Below are positions 20,403 to 31,396 of a DNA stretch of 64,000 bases, piece after piece. The notes below the pieces were generated by a model, which had not been told where the DNA came from, did not search any database, and was given only the letters and a program-made list of their open reading frames with translations. A program made the position numbers and the translations under genes. The stretch's first letter is position 1, and every line of letters starts with the position of its first letter. The stretch is taken from contig CAWIBS010000041.1 of the NCBI GenBank assembly GCA_963834365.1, positions 186,001 to 250,000 of the forward strand. Reading direction: 5' to 3'. This DNA is from CAWJAP01 sp963834365 (lineage in GTDB: Bacteria; Acidobacteriota; Vicinamibacteria; Vicinamibacterales; Vicinamibacteraceae).

Positions 20403-23400
20403 ATGCGCTCGCTCCGAGCGATGATGGGTGACGAGTCGGCGCCGTGGCCACCATGCGGCGCGACACAGCCGGGGTCTGGCTGCCAGCGCCCGTTCGTGGC
20501 CCGCGCCCTGCTGGGGCTCGTCGTCCTGAGCCTGGCGTTGCGTCGCCGACGCTCAGGACACGCCCGCGCCCGGTGCGCTGTCGTCGATCCCGTGGCCGGG
20601 GCCGCTCACCGACTCGCTCGCGTCGCTTGACGATCGCGCGGCGCCGGACCGGAGCCAGTTCCTGCTCGAGCTGATCCGTCGGTCTCACCGGACGCCGATC
20701 GGGGCGAGCGATCCGAACGACCCGATCATCCGCGCACTCATCTCCCGTCTCGACCCGGCCGGCACGCCGGCGCTCGCCGCCGCACGGCCGGACACGCTGC
20801 CGCTGCCGCTGCCGCCCGAGGTCTGGATCGAGGCCGTCCTCGGCGGCCGCGCGACACTGCCGTCGCTCGCGGGCGCGATTGTGCAATCGCGCAGCGCCGC
20901 GCTCTTCTACTACGGCCTCTTGTGGCTCGACGAGCCGACGCGAACATGGCTCGCCGGACAGCGCGAGCTGATCACCGACCTGTCCTCGAAGTTCGCGGCG
21001 CCGTTCGTCCTCGCGGCACCGGCGCTGCGCGTCTCGCCGGACGGCCGGCTGTCGATTCCCGGGGGGCCCGCCGCCGAAGCCGCGTGGCTCGAGTTGACGG
21101 GCCGGCCGGTGACCGATCCGGCCGCGTTCCTGCGCGCGCTGCTCGCCGCGCACGAAGGGCGGCTGGCGTACTTCTTCGGCGCGATTGGCCAGCTCACGCC
21201 CCTCCAGCAGCGCGTGGCCCTCGACCTCGATGCCGAGAGCTCCGGTCGCCGCCTCGCGTCGGCCCGGCGGCTGCACGAGGTGTTCGAACGGATCGGTCGT
21301 GGCTGGACCGTCGATGCGCGGGTCTTCTGGCGCCCGCCGCTCGACCCCGCGCTGCTGCTCGCCAATCTGCCGGTCTCGCGCGACGGCCGCCCCGTGATCC
21401 CCGGGACGCGGCGTTTCTGGGAGGCGGTGCTCGCCGACGACGCGCCGCGTCCTGGCGGCGTCAACGCACGCCCGGCCCCCGACGCATCGCCGCTCGAGTT
21501 CGCATGGCTCTGCGAACAGATCTTCGACGTCCTCGGCGACGATCAGCGCCAGCGCTACCGGCAGGTCCTGTTCGCCTCGCGCCTCTTCGCCGCGAATGCG
21601 TCGGCGCGTCCGCCGTCCTTCGACGACGAGGCGATCGAAGCCGTTCGCGCCATCGCGACGTTCCCCGCTCTCGTCGCCGTCCTCGAGCGCGCGAAGGTCA
21701 CCACTCCGGCCGTCTACGCGCAGACGGCGCGGCGGGCCGCGACGCTCGCCGCGATCGAGGACGAGGCGCAGGCCGTCCGCGCCATCACGCAGTTTCAGGG
21801 GGCGGTCGCGCTCGTGACGCGAGCGGCCGCGCAATCCGGCTGGACCGCGACCAGGCTTGCGGACACGCTCACGTCGCTCTCTGCCGTCGAGACGAGCCCG
21901 AAAGGCGACTATGAAGGCAGGCTGGTGACCTGGATCGCCGACCAGTTGCCCCGCCCGGCGGGTGCGGCACCGAAGGCTGCGAGCGCCGTCGCGGATCCGG
22001 GTGCGCCCGCCGCCGAGGCTCTCGATGAGGTGCTGGCGACCGCGGCGGGTCCGATCGAGCGCGATCTCCTGGCATGGCTGGCCGGTCCGCCCGACCGCCA
22101 GCCGCGCTTCGTCGAGTGGGAAGGGACACGCTATCGGGTCGATCTGGTGCGGGCCGAAGCCATCCGCCTCACGCGCCTGCTCGGCGAGCAGCCACGCCCA
22201 TACCTGACGTCGGCCCTCGCGCTCGTGAAGGCGGCCGACGCGCTCGCGGCCCGGCCGCTCGCCGCCACCGCGTTGCGGGAGCAGGCGGAACTGCTCGCGC
22301 GCGTGTCCCGCGACGTCGCGTGGGACGACGAGGAAGCAGTGGCCGGGAGCCGTGCTGGCCCGGCATCGCGAGCTCGCGGCGGCACTCGGGCCGCGAAAGC
22401 CGGCGGGCGGCGCATCACGGCTGGCGCCACTCGCGCGTGCGCTCGCGGACGATCTGACGTCGCGCGGTCTGCTCGAGATGACCTACGCCGCCGCCCTCGG
22501 ACAGCCCGACCGCGCCTGGGTGAGCGCCCATGACGCGGCGAGCCGTCACGATTTCTGGTTCAAGTCCGGCAGCACCGGTCGGCGTCACGGCGCGTGGAGG
22601 CTCCCCTCTGCGGGCGGCGACACGAGGCAGGGCTGGCGCGTGGTGGGATCGCTCCTCGGACTCGACGTCCGGCTCGCCGAGTTCTCGCTGGTGCGGCTCT
22701 CCGCCAAGCCTCCGCCGCGGCGCCCGTCGCTGAACGAGGACCATCGCCGGGTGTTCATCGAAGGCGTTGCGCTCGTCGAGTCGCGCGGGCTCACCGAGGC
22801 GGATCGCGAGGCCATCGTCGCCGCAATGCAGCGCGGCCGGGCCCGCGTCGCGGCGCTGCGAACGCCGCAGGAGGCAATTGCGATCGCTGACGAGATCGGC
22901 CTGAGCGCTGCCCGCCGCAACCTCCTGCCGTGGGTGCTCACGCACGAACCGGCGCGTCTGGCCGCGTTCCTGTCGCCGCTGGAGCTGTTCTGGCTCGGCC
23001 TCGAGCAGGCGCCGCTCGACGAACGCTTCCAGAAGTGGGGCGCGCCCGGCGAGTCTCGCCTGGGGTGCCTGTGCCTGCAGATGACGGATCGCCGGCCGTG
23101 GGAGCAGCTGGCCGGCCGGTGGGGCACCGGGATCTTCGCCAGCGGCATCCCCGATCTCAACCTGCGCCTCGCCGAGCTGCTCGGCGAGCTGGGCATGCCG
23201 GCGTCCCTGCTCGGACCGGTGCTCGCCTCCGCCACGCTCGATCTGATCAACTCGGCGGTGAGCCGAGACCAGGACGATCGCCGGGGGCTCGTCGAGTTCG
23301 TGCAGGGCCTGAGCACGGATCGCGTCGAGCAGTACCTGGCGCTCCTGACCTCCGACGGCCCGCTCGTGGCGGTGGGCGACGCGCTCGGACCGAGCGCGCA

Positions 23401-23419
23401 AGGCGGAGGTCCACGATGA
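20403..23419 (+). CDS. Large exported protein of unknown function, two frameshifts
   Basis: About 1000 residues once two single-base shifts are corrected. ATG 20403 (AGAGGG upstream) leads to a hydrophobic signal segment RALLGLVVLSLAL. A shift near 20541 continues as VADAQDTPAPGALSSIPWPG, with a plausible cleavage site at ADAQ. A second shift near 22345 joins the C-terminal third, which begins at the ARHRELAAALGP segment. The protein is rich in Ala, Leu and Arg and mostly helical, with short motifs such as LFYYGLLWLDEPTR and DFWFKSGSTGRR. I recognise no catalytic motif or family. Its TGA overlaps the ATG of a VWFA gene (ATGA), so it probably works with that protein at the cell surface or periplasm. 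Confidence 0.65.
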
Positions 23420-24598
23420 GCGTGTGGCTCGCCGGCACGCGAGGCATCCGCGCGGCATGCCGATCGATCGCAGCGGTGCTGGCGGTCGCGGTCGTCGCCG
23501 GTCAGACCAGCGTCGCGCCCGAGCTCCGGATCACCTTCCCGCGCGAGGACGATGATCGTCAGCGGCCCCACCCGTCTCATCGCGATGATCACACCCGCAG
23601 TCGCGGTGACCTCGGTCAGCTTCTCGGTGAACGGACGCATCGTCTGCACGTTGGAGCAGGCGCCCTTCGTGTGCTTGTGGGATCCGGGGACGGTGGTGAA
23701 GGGCCATCACATCCGGGTGGTCGCGACGCTGGCGGACGGCCGCCGGCTGGTGGACAACGTCCACACGAAGGAGGTCGGCCACACCGAGAAGGTCCGCGTC
23801 GATGCCGTGCTCGTGCCGGTCATCGTCACCGATCGGGGCAAGTTCGTCCGCGGGCTGAAGCAGGGAGATTTCAAGCTCTTCGAAGACGACGTGCCGCAGC
23901 CGGTCGGGAGCCTGGTCAACGAGGACGCGCCGCTGGATCTCGTCCTCGCCATCGACATCAGCGGCAGCATGGAGCGGGCGCTGGGCGAGGTGAAGCCGGC
24001 GGTGAAGCAGCTGCTCGCGAAGCTGCGGCCCGGCGACGCCGCCACGCTCGTGGGCTTCAACGACACGACGTTCGTCGCGGCGGAGCGTGAGACCGATCAG
24101 AAGGCGCGCGAAGAGGCCGTCGAGCTGCTCACGTCGTGGGGCGGCACCGCGCTCTACGATGCGACGGTCGTCGCACTCGACCTCGTCAGCCGCGGCTGGA
24201 GCCGCAAGGGCGTCGTGATCTTCTCCGACGGCGACGACCGGCACAGCCTGACGCGCCGCGAGACGGCGATGGCGCGCGTGCAGTCGAGCGACGCCATGCT
24301 GTTCACGATTGGCTTCGGCGGCGGTGCCACGGTGCCGGAGCTGCGCAAGAACCTCGAGGGCTATGCGCGATCGACCGGCGGCCGCGCGTTCTTCCCGCGC
24401 GACGTGAAGGAGCTCGACGAAGCGTTCACCGAGATCATCAACGAGCTGGCGAATCAGTACGTGCTGACGTACTCGCCCGTCAGCCCGAAGCGGGATCGCG
24501 GGTGGCGCAGCATCAAGGTGCAGGTGCAGAAGGGCAAGTACGACATCAGGGCCCGACAGGGGTATCGCGCACTCGGTACTCCGCGGGCCGGAGGGTGA
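23416..24598 (+). CDS. VWFA-domain exported protein (acidobacterial type), one frameshift
   Basis: Von Willebrand factor A protein of the acidobacterial VWFA-related family, about 390 residues. The N-terminus is a signal peptide (AVLAVAVVAGQ). Near 23548 the frame shifts by one base, then VSFSVNGRIVCTLE and a beta-domain follow. The VWA domain has the metal-site motif LAIDISGSM (about 23945-23970), TLVGFNDTTF and the threonine region WGGTALYDA. It is translationally coupled to the unknown exported protein upstream and is followed 3 bp later by a second, larger VWFA protein. Such domains bind protein partners through a divalent metal. The partner is unknown. Confidence 0.82.
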
Positions 24599-24601
24599 GC
24601 C

Positions 24602-27600
24602 ATGGCGACTCGCAACGCATGGGCGGCAGCCCTGCTTCTCCTCGTCATTCCGGGTCTCGCCGCCCAGCAGGGCGTGCCCGAACAGCCCTCGTACAAGACC
24701 GGGGTCGAGGTCGTCACGGTGGACGTCGGCGTGATCGACCGCCAGGGGCAGCCGGTGCGGGGCCTGGCGACGAACGACTTCACCGTGACGGTGGCAGGCC
24801 AGCCGAGGCGCGTGGTGTCGGCCGAGTACGTGGAGCACGCGAGCGTGCAGCGGCTGATGTCGGCGGGACGCGACATCGTGCCGGTGAGCAGCAACGAGGG
24901 GCAGGGGGGTTCGGCCGCCTCGTCATGTTCGTCGTCGATCAGAGCACGCTCGAGTCCGGCAGCGCGCGGCAGGTGGTCCGCGCCGCGTCGCGCTTCTTCG
25001 ATCGCCTGACACTCGGCGATCGCTCGGGCCTGACGCTCCTGCCGGTCGGCCCCAACGTCGCGTTCACCTGGCATCACCCGCGCGTCCGCGAGGCGCTCAA
25101 TCGCGTGTCGGGGCTCGCCAACTTCTCGTCCGAATGGGAGTTCGGCAGCCTGGCCGAAGCGCGCGACATCGCGAGCCGCAACCCGATGGCCCTGCGCAAT
25201 GTCGAGATGCGCGAGTGCCGCGGGTCGTTCGCCGGTGGTGGTGGTGGTGGCGGCGGGTTCCCGACCGGCCAGATTGCCGGGGGCTCGACGGCATCGGGCG
25301 GATCGACCGCAGGGTCGGGCGGCGCCGGTGGCGGCGGTGGTAGCGGTGGCGGTGGCGGCGCCTCGGGAGGCGCGACGGGCGGCGGCGCCGCGGCCGGTGG
25401 CGGCGGTGGCGGTGGCGGTGGGGGTGGCGGCGGATCGACGGGGGGCCGCGGCGGCTTCGGCGGGTTCGGCACGAGCTCGTGCGCGCGCGACATCCAGATG
25501 CAGGCCGAGGCCGCCTGGCGTGCCGCGCAGATGACGGCCCTCTCGAGCCTCACCTCGCTGCGTCAGCTGCTGGCGTCCCTCGAGCACGTCCGGGGCGACA
25601 AGAGCGTGGTGCTCATCTCCGGCGGGTGGCCGATGGACGAGCGCGAGCAATCCTCGCTGCTCTCGACCGTCGCCGCCGACGCGGTGGCCGCGCGCGTCAG
25701 TCTCTTCACCATGTTCGTGCCTGGCTCGCTCGTCCCGGTGACCCGCCGGGTCATGACGTCCACGCCGACGGCCGATCACTACATCCGATCGTGGCCGCTC
25801 GACACGCTCGCCGGCATGACCGGCGGCACGCCCTACCGGGCCGAAGTCGGCGTCGAGGGGCTGTTCGAGCGCCTCGCGCAGGAGCTCTCGGGCTACTACC
25901 GGATCGGCGTCGAGAAGAGCCCGGCGGACATCGACGGCAAGGCGAAGCGCATGAAGGTCCAGGTCGCGCATCGCGGCGTGAGCGTACGGGCACGCGAGGT
26001 CTTCGACGTCCGGACCTACGAGGATCGCGACTGGACGGCGCGCCTCGCCAACGCCCTCGTGAGCCCGACCCCCGCCACCGGCGTCGGTCTGCGGATGACC
26101 AGCTACATCGCGACGGATGGAGAGGACGACGGGAATCTCAAGCTGGTGCTGGCTGGAGAAGCGTCCCGCCTGCGGCCGGGCAAGGCCACCTATCAGGTGG
26201 TCCTTCGCGATATCGAGGGACAGGAAATGGTGTTCGGCGAACAGCCGCTCGGCGAGGTCACCTCGGAGAAGCTGCCCTTCTCCGCCAATCTCGCCGTCCG
26301 GCCCGGCACCTACATCGTCCGACTGGCGGTGATGGACAGTGCGGGGAACGTCGGCTCCGTGGACCATCGGGTCGAGGCGCGCGCGACGCCGGTCGGCGCG
26401 CTGCGGGCGAGCGGGCCGCTCCTCGTGCGTGTGCCGGCCCGGCGCGAGGGGGAACCCCGCCTCGCGCTCGACGGCATCCGGCAAGACGAGCGGCTCGCCA
26501 TGCAGGTGGACCTGCAGGGCGGCATCGAGCGGCTCGGGACCGCGGAAGTCGTCTTCGAGAATCGCGGAGACGGTCGATGGCCCGGCGCTCGTGACCGCCG
26601 ACGCCCAGATGGGCCAGGATGGTGGGGTGCGCAGGGTGGCGCAGGGCGTCGCCGATGTGCGCGTGCTGCCGCCCGGCGACTATGTGGCCCGCGCCAAGGT
26701 GAAGTCCGCGAACGAGGTCCTTGGCGAAGTGCGACGGGCGTTCGTCGTGCTCGAGGCGCCGCGGCTCGTTACGGACGCGACCGGCGTCGCAACGGCGGTG
26801 GTGGGACGGATGGCGCCTCCGCGCGTCACGGCGCGCGCCGTGAGCACGGTGCCGCGGTTCACCATCGAGCAGGTCCTCGCTCCACCCGTCGTCGGCGCGT
26901 TCCTCGACCGCCTCGCGGCCAGGCCGGACGCCACCTCACCCGAGGTGCGCGCGGTGATGAGCCGGGCCCGGAACGAACCACTGGCCTCGCTGTCGGTCCC
27001 CGACAAGCTGACGACGCAGTCGCCGGCAATCGCGTCCTTTCTCAGCGGACTGTCGCTGCTGGCGCAGAAGCGATACGAGCCGGCCGCCACTGCCTTCCGA
27101 AACTCGATCCGCGCGTCTCCGGACTTCTATGTCGGCATGATCTACCTGGGCGCCTGCTATGCGTCGGGCGGCCAGGACAAGGAGGCCGCAGGTGCCTGGC
27201 GTACCGCGCTCATCAAGGAAGGTGACGCCGTGGCGCTGCACGTGCTGCTGACCGATGCGCTGCTGCGCGACGGCCGGGGCGACCAGGCGCTTCAAGCGCT
27301 CGACCGCGCCCTCGCGCGGTGGCCTGGCGACGAAGGCCTCAAGCGGCGCTATGCCGCCGCGTCGGTGGTGTCGGGCCGCTACGCCGAGGGGCTCCAGGCG
27401 ATCGACGAGGTCCTCGAAGCTCGACCCGGAGACGAACCGATGCTCGCGCTGGCACTCCTCGTGCTGTATGAGGCGTTCACGACCGGCCGCCCGGTGGAGA
27501 CGGTGGACGCGGACCGGCAGCGGATGGCGCGCCTCGCCAACACCTACCGCGCGCAAGGCGGGCCGTCGCTCGCGCTCGTCGACACCTGGGTCGCCGCCGC

Positions 27601-27616
27601 CACCAAGCAGCCCTGA
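24602..27616 (+). CDS. VWFA-related protein with Gly-rich insert and C-terminal TPRs, two frameshifts
   Basis: About 1000 residues after correcting shifts near 24910 and 26575. A signal peptide (LLLVIPGLAAQQ) precedes the acidobacterial VWFA N-terminal segment VEVVTVDVGVIDRQGQPVRGL. The VWA part follows with VMFVVDQSTLESG, a variant metal-site motif lacking the full DxSxS. A glycine-rich insert of about 75-80 residues lies at 25230-25465, then the VWA resumes as KSVVLISGGWP. The last about 200 residues form tetratricopeptide-like repeats (LAQKRYEPAATAFRNSIRAS, GDQALQALDRALARWPGD). Start ATG 24602 lies three bases after the previous stop. Probably a surface or periplasmic scaffold. Confidence 0.78.
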
Positions 27617-27624
27617 CGCGCGTG

Positions 27625-27805
27625 AGGTAACGGAGGAGACGGAGGGAACGGTATTAACACAGAGTAACGGAGTAACGGAGACGAACAGAGGAGAGCTCTT
27701 GTTGTTCAAGAATTTCTCCGTTCGCCTCCGTTGCTCCGTTGCTCTGTGTTAAAACCGTTCCCGTCTTCTCTGTGTCAAACCGTTTCCTCCTTCTCCTCCG
27801 CTGGC
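27625..27805. repeat. Long inverted-repeat element, copy 3
   Basis: Starts GAGGTAACGGAGGAGACGG shortly after the VWFA-TPR stop. It carries the GGAACGGTATTAACACAGAG arm, the GACGAACAGAGGAG segment and the matching right arm GCTCTGTGTTAAAACCGTTC. The end of the right arm is partly duplicated (TGTGTCAAACCGTTTCCTCC). It lies upstream of the TonB-dependent receptor. Confidence 0.85.
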
Positions 27806-27873
27806 TCCATCCCCGGTGCTCAGCCGAGGCAAACACCAGACTGCACAAGCGTCGTTTCTCCGGGAGGGTCCCC

Positions 27874-30871
27874 ATGCATCGTTGGAGCGCTGGTCTCGTC
27901 GTGTCGTGCTGCATCATCGTCTGCGCGGATGTCGAAAGCGCAGCCGGACAGGCGGCGGCAACGTCGGGGGTGATCGAAGGCCTCGTGAGCGATCCCTCGG
28001 GGGCCGTGCTCCCAGGGGCGAAGGTGCGGATGAGCAATCAGTCCACGGGCTTCACGCGGGACCTGGTGACGGATGGCGACGGCCGCTATCGGGGACTGGC
28101 GCTGCCGCTCGGGACCTACACCGTCACCGTCGAGCTCACCGGATTCAAGACCGCCAGCCGCGCCGACGTCGGGCTCGCGGTCGGGCAGACGCTGCGCATC
28201 GACTTCACGCTCTCGGTCGGCGGCGTCGACGAGGTCGTGCGGGTCGCAGCGGGGACGCCGACGATCGAAACGACGCGATCGGAGCAGTCGGCGCTCATCG
28301 ACGAGCAGTCGGTCGAGAACCTGCCGATCAACGGCCGGAACTTCATCGACTTCGTGAAGCTGGCGCCCACCGTCGGCATCGTGCAGGGCCCGGACGGCGC
28401 GGAGATCAGCATCAACGGCCAGCGCGGCATCTACAACAACACGATGATCGACGGCGCCGACGCCAACAACCCGTTCTTCGGCGAGCAGCGCGGCGGGCAG
28501 CGGCCCAAGTACATCATCAGCCTCGAAGCGGTGAAGGAGTTCCAGGTCGTCACCGACGGCGCGTCGGCCGAGTTCGGCCGGTCGGCGGGCGGCTTCGTGA
28601 ACATGGTGACCAAGAGCGGCACCAACGAGCCGCGCGGCACGGCCTTCTACTTCGGGCGCTATGGCGCCCTGCTGTCGGAGAACTCCGACGGCACCAAGGA
28701 CGAGGACTTCAGCCAGCACCAGTTCGGCGGCTCGTTCGGCGGTCCGATCCGCCGCGACCGCGTCTTCTACTTCTTCTCCTACGACCAGAACGAGGAGGAG
28801 CGCCTCAAGTCGAAGGCGGCGTTCGACGATCCGGCGATCAACCCGAATGGAGAAGGCCGGCGCCTGCTGGACATCCTCGCGACCCGTTACAACGACCCGA
28901 ACGAAGGCGGCGCCGAGAATCCGATGCCGCAGACCAACGACGCGCTGGTGCTGCTCGGCAAGGTGGACTCGGCGCTCTCGTCCGTCACACCGCCTCTCGA
29001 CCCGCTACGCCTACTCGTGGGCCGAGCAGATCAACGGCACGTTCGACGTCCCGACGTGGACGGTGAAGGCCAACGGCATCGAGCGCGACAGCAGCCATTC
29101 GATCGTCGGCCAGATCAACAGCGTGTTCGGACCGGCGCTGCTGAACGAGGCCAAGGTGCAGTACGCGCGCGAGCCGCGCCCGCGCCCCTATCCCGGCCCG
29201 GATCTTCCCGACACCGCGATCGGCAACTTCCCCGGCGGCGTCGATCGCTCGTTCCGGTTCGGACGGCCGTACTTCCTTCCCGTGGATCCGGCCACGGACA
29301 CGCGATTCCAGGTGGCCGATTCGGTGACGCTCATCCGCGGCGCGCATCTCCTCAAGGCTGGCGGTGAGCTGAACTATACGAGCATGACGCAGGTGTTCCG
29401 CGGCTTCGCGCGCGGCCGCTATATCTTCACCGGCGGGATGCCCCAGTTCGAGGCGTTCATCAACAATCCCAATGACCCCGCCGCCTTGACCTCTTTCGTG
29501 CTGTATCTGCAGCGGGTGCCGCTCGGCGGCCGATCGATCGACGAGTCGGGCAGCCAGGACATTCCCGTGTGGGAGCCGGCCATTTTCGTGCAGGACAAGT
29601 GGAGCCTGCGCCCGAACCTGACCATCAACGCGGGCCTGCGCTGGGAAGGCCACAACTCGCCGCCGATGCTGACGCCTCCCGGCGAGACGCCGTTTGCGAA
29701 GTACTTCACCGACCCGCGCTTCCCCACCGACACCGGCGAGATCCCCGACGACTACGGCGGCTGGCAGCCGCGGCTCGGCATCACCTGGGATCCGACCAGC
29801 GACGGCCGGACGGTCGTGCGGGGCACGGCGGGGATCTTCAAGGCGCGAACCCCGGGCCTGGTCTGGGCAAATCCACGCACGGCCAACGGCGTGATCTTCG
29901 CGAACTATACCGGGGTCATCGTGCAGACGCCCGACGGCAACTTCAACTTCGGCGTGCCGGCGTTCCCGACGCTCGTGGACACGTCGAACTACCCCAACAC
30001 CAACCCCGGCGTGAGCGTCGTTGACAAGGACTTCCAGAACCCGCGCAGCTGGCAATGGAGCCTCTCGGCCGAGCGCGAGATCATGCCCAGCATGGCGGTC
30101 GGAGCCGCCTTCAACTACGCCAACACCGTCCACCTGTCCAACTTCTACGACCCGAACGTCGACTTTTCGTTCACGACCAACGCCGAGGGGCGCCGCATCT
30201 ATGGCGGTGTGGGATCACCCAATCGGCCCTTCCCCGACCTCGGCGAGGTGCTGACCACCGACAGCGCCGGACGAAGCCTCTACCGGGCGCTCGTGCTGAC
30301 CCTCAACAAGAAGTACAGCGATCGATGGCAGCTCCAGGCCAACTGGGCGATCTCCGACGACCAGTCGAGCGACGACAACGAGCGCGATCCGTTCACGATC
30401 CGCTATGCGGACTACCTCGACCTGAACTCGGAGTACAGCCTCTCCGACCGGCACAGCCGGCACCGCGTGAACGTCTTCGGATTGTGGGATCTGCCGGCCG
30501 ACGTGCAGGTCTCGGCCCTCGTGCAGTACCGTTCTCCCAACCCGACAACGGGGACCGATCTCGTGGGCCAGGACCTGAACAACGACAATCACGCCAACGA
30601 TCGGCGATTCGTCAACGGGCAGGACGTCGGCCGCAACAAGCAGGAGAAGGACAACCGCTTCTTCACGATCGACCTGCGGATCTCGAAGGTCTTTCCGCTC
30701 GCCGGCACCCGATCGATCGAGGCGCTCTTCGAAGTCTTCAACCTGACGAACAGCGAGAACAACATCGTCTCGCAGATCAGCGGCGGGCTGTTGTTCGACT
30801 TCAGCGGTACAATCCGCAGCGGCGTCGGCGATCCGCGCCAGGCTCAGATCGGCGTGCGCTTCAGGTTTTGA
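27874..30871 (+). CDS. TonB-dependent receptor with carboxypeptidase-regulatory-like domain, one frameshift
   Basis: Outer-membrane active transporter of the Oar-like type abundant in acidobacteria, about 1000 residues. ATG 27874 follows GGGAGGG. After the signal peptide a transthyretin-like domain reads GVIEGLVSDPSGAVLPGAKV to VGQTLRIDFTL. The plug has VENLPINGRNFIDF and EFQVVTDGASAEFGRSAGG. Barrel strands run to a terminal IGVRFRF with the expected aromatic end. One frameshift near 28980 (after LLGKVDSALS) is corrected by one base and resumes at TRYAYSWAEQINGTFDV. The substrate is unknown; these receptors are often linked to polysaccharide or large-molecule uptake. The VWFA pair lies upstream in the same orientation. 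Confidence 0.88.
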
Positions 30872-30914
30872 GCGGCTGGAGCGGCTGGAGCGGCTGGTGC
30901 GGCTGGAGCGGCTG
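30870..30914. repeat. 9-bp tandem repeat (GAGCGGCTG)
   Basis: About five copies of GAGCGGCTG (one variant TGCGGCTG) starting within the TonB receptor stop codon and ending at the ATG of the SEC-C gene. The last copy supplies a GGAG ribosome site six bases before that ATG. Confidence 0.85.
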
Positions 30915-31223
30915 ATGAAGAAAGGATCCGAGAGAGTGACTGTTCCGACAGGCCCCCGCCCGGGCCGCAATGATCCGTGTCATTGCGGCTCGGGGCGCAA
31001 GTACAAGCAGTGTTGTCTCGCGAAGGACGAAGCCGAGGCGCGCGAGGCGCGCGCCAGCGCCGCGGCGGCAGCCCCGGCTGGCGAGGCCGAGGCTGCGGCC
31101 GAACCCGCGAGGCCGGCGGCACGGCCGCCGAGACCCTCCACCCAGCAACCGTGGAAGAAAACCGCGCTGCAGGGCGGGTTCCATCAGAAGGTCAGAACCC
31201 CGCGCAAGGTCGGTGGGAGTTGA
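30915..31223 (+). CDS. Small SEC-C motif protein
   Basis: 102 residues. A SEC-C zinc-binding motif is clear: GRNDPCHCGSGRKYKQCC (about residues 17-34), as in the SecA C-terminus. An Ala/Glu/Pro-rich linker of about 40 residues follows, then a basic tail WKKTALQGGFHQKVRTPRK. The motif binds zinc and often mediates contact with ribosomes or SecB-like partners; the role here is unknown. ATG 30915 has GGAG from the preceding tandem repeat; GTG 30936 with AAGGA upstream is an alternative start that still keeps the motif. Confidence 0.78.
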   Translation: MKKGSERVTVPTGPRPGRNDPCHCGSGRKYKQCCLAKDEAEAREARASAAAAAPAGEAEAAAEPARPAARPPRPSTQQPWKKTALQGGFHQKVRTPRKVGGS

Positions 31224-31237
31224 GGGAGGGGAGACAA

Positions 31238-31396
31238 CTGAGGAGACGGAGGGAACGGTTTTAACACAGAGGAACGGAGTAACGGAGGCGAACGGAGAAA
31301 TCTTCAATCATAAAATAGGAATAAGCTCTTCTCTGTTCGTCTCCGTTTCTCCGTTCCTCTGTGTTAAAACCGTTCCCTCCGTCTCCTCCGTTACCC
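31238..31396. repeat. Long inverted-repeat element, copy 4 (reversed orientation)
   Basis: Arms GGAGGGAACGGTTTTAACAC and GTGTTAAAACCGTTCCCTCC match the other copies, but the asymmetric inner segments are swapped (TCTCTGTTCGTCTCCG is on the right), so this copy is inverted. It lies between convergent genes, and its right end GGTAAC supplies the TAA stop (31391-31393) of the minus-strand isomerase gene. Confidence 0.85.

Noticed and set aside
24454..26484. A 676-codon minus-strand frame opposite the VWFA genes, including poly-proline
   Set aside because: The proline run is only the complement of the glycine-rich insert; no start signal or family resemblance.
31238..31396. Ordinary Rho-independent terminator between convergent genes
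   Set aside because: The stem is far too long and recurs at three other sites, two of them between co-directional genes; treated as a dispersed inverted repeat.
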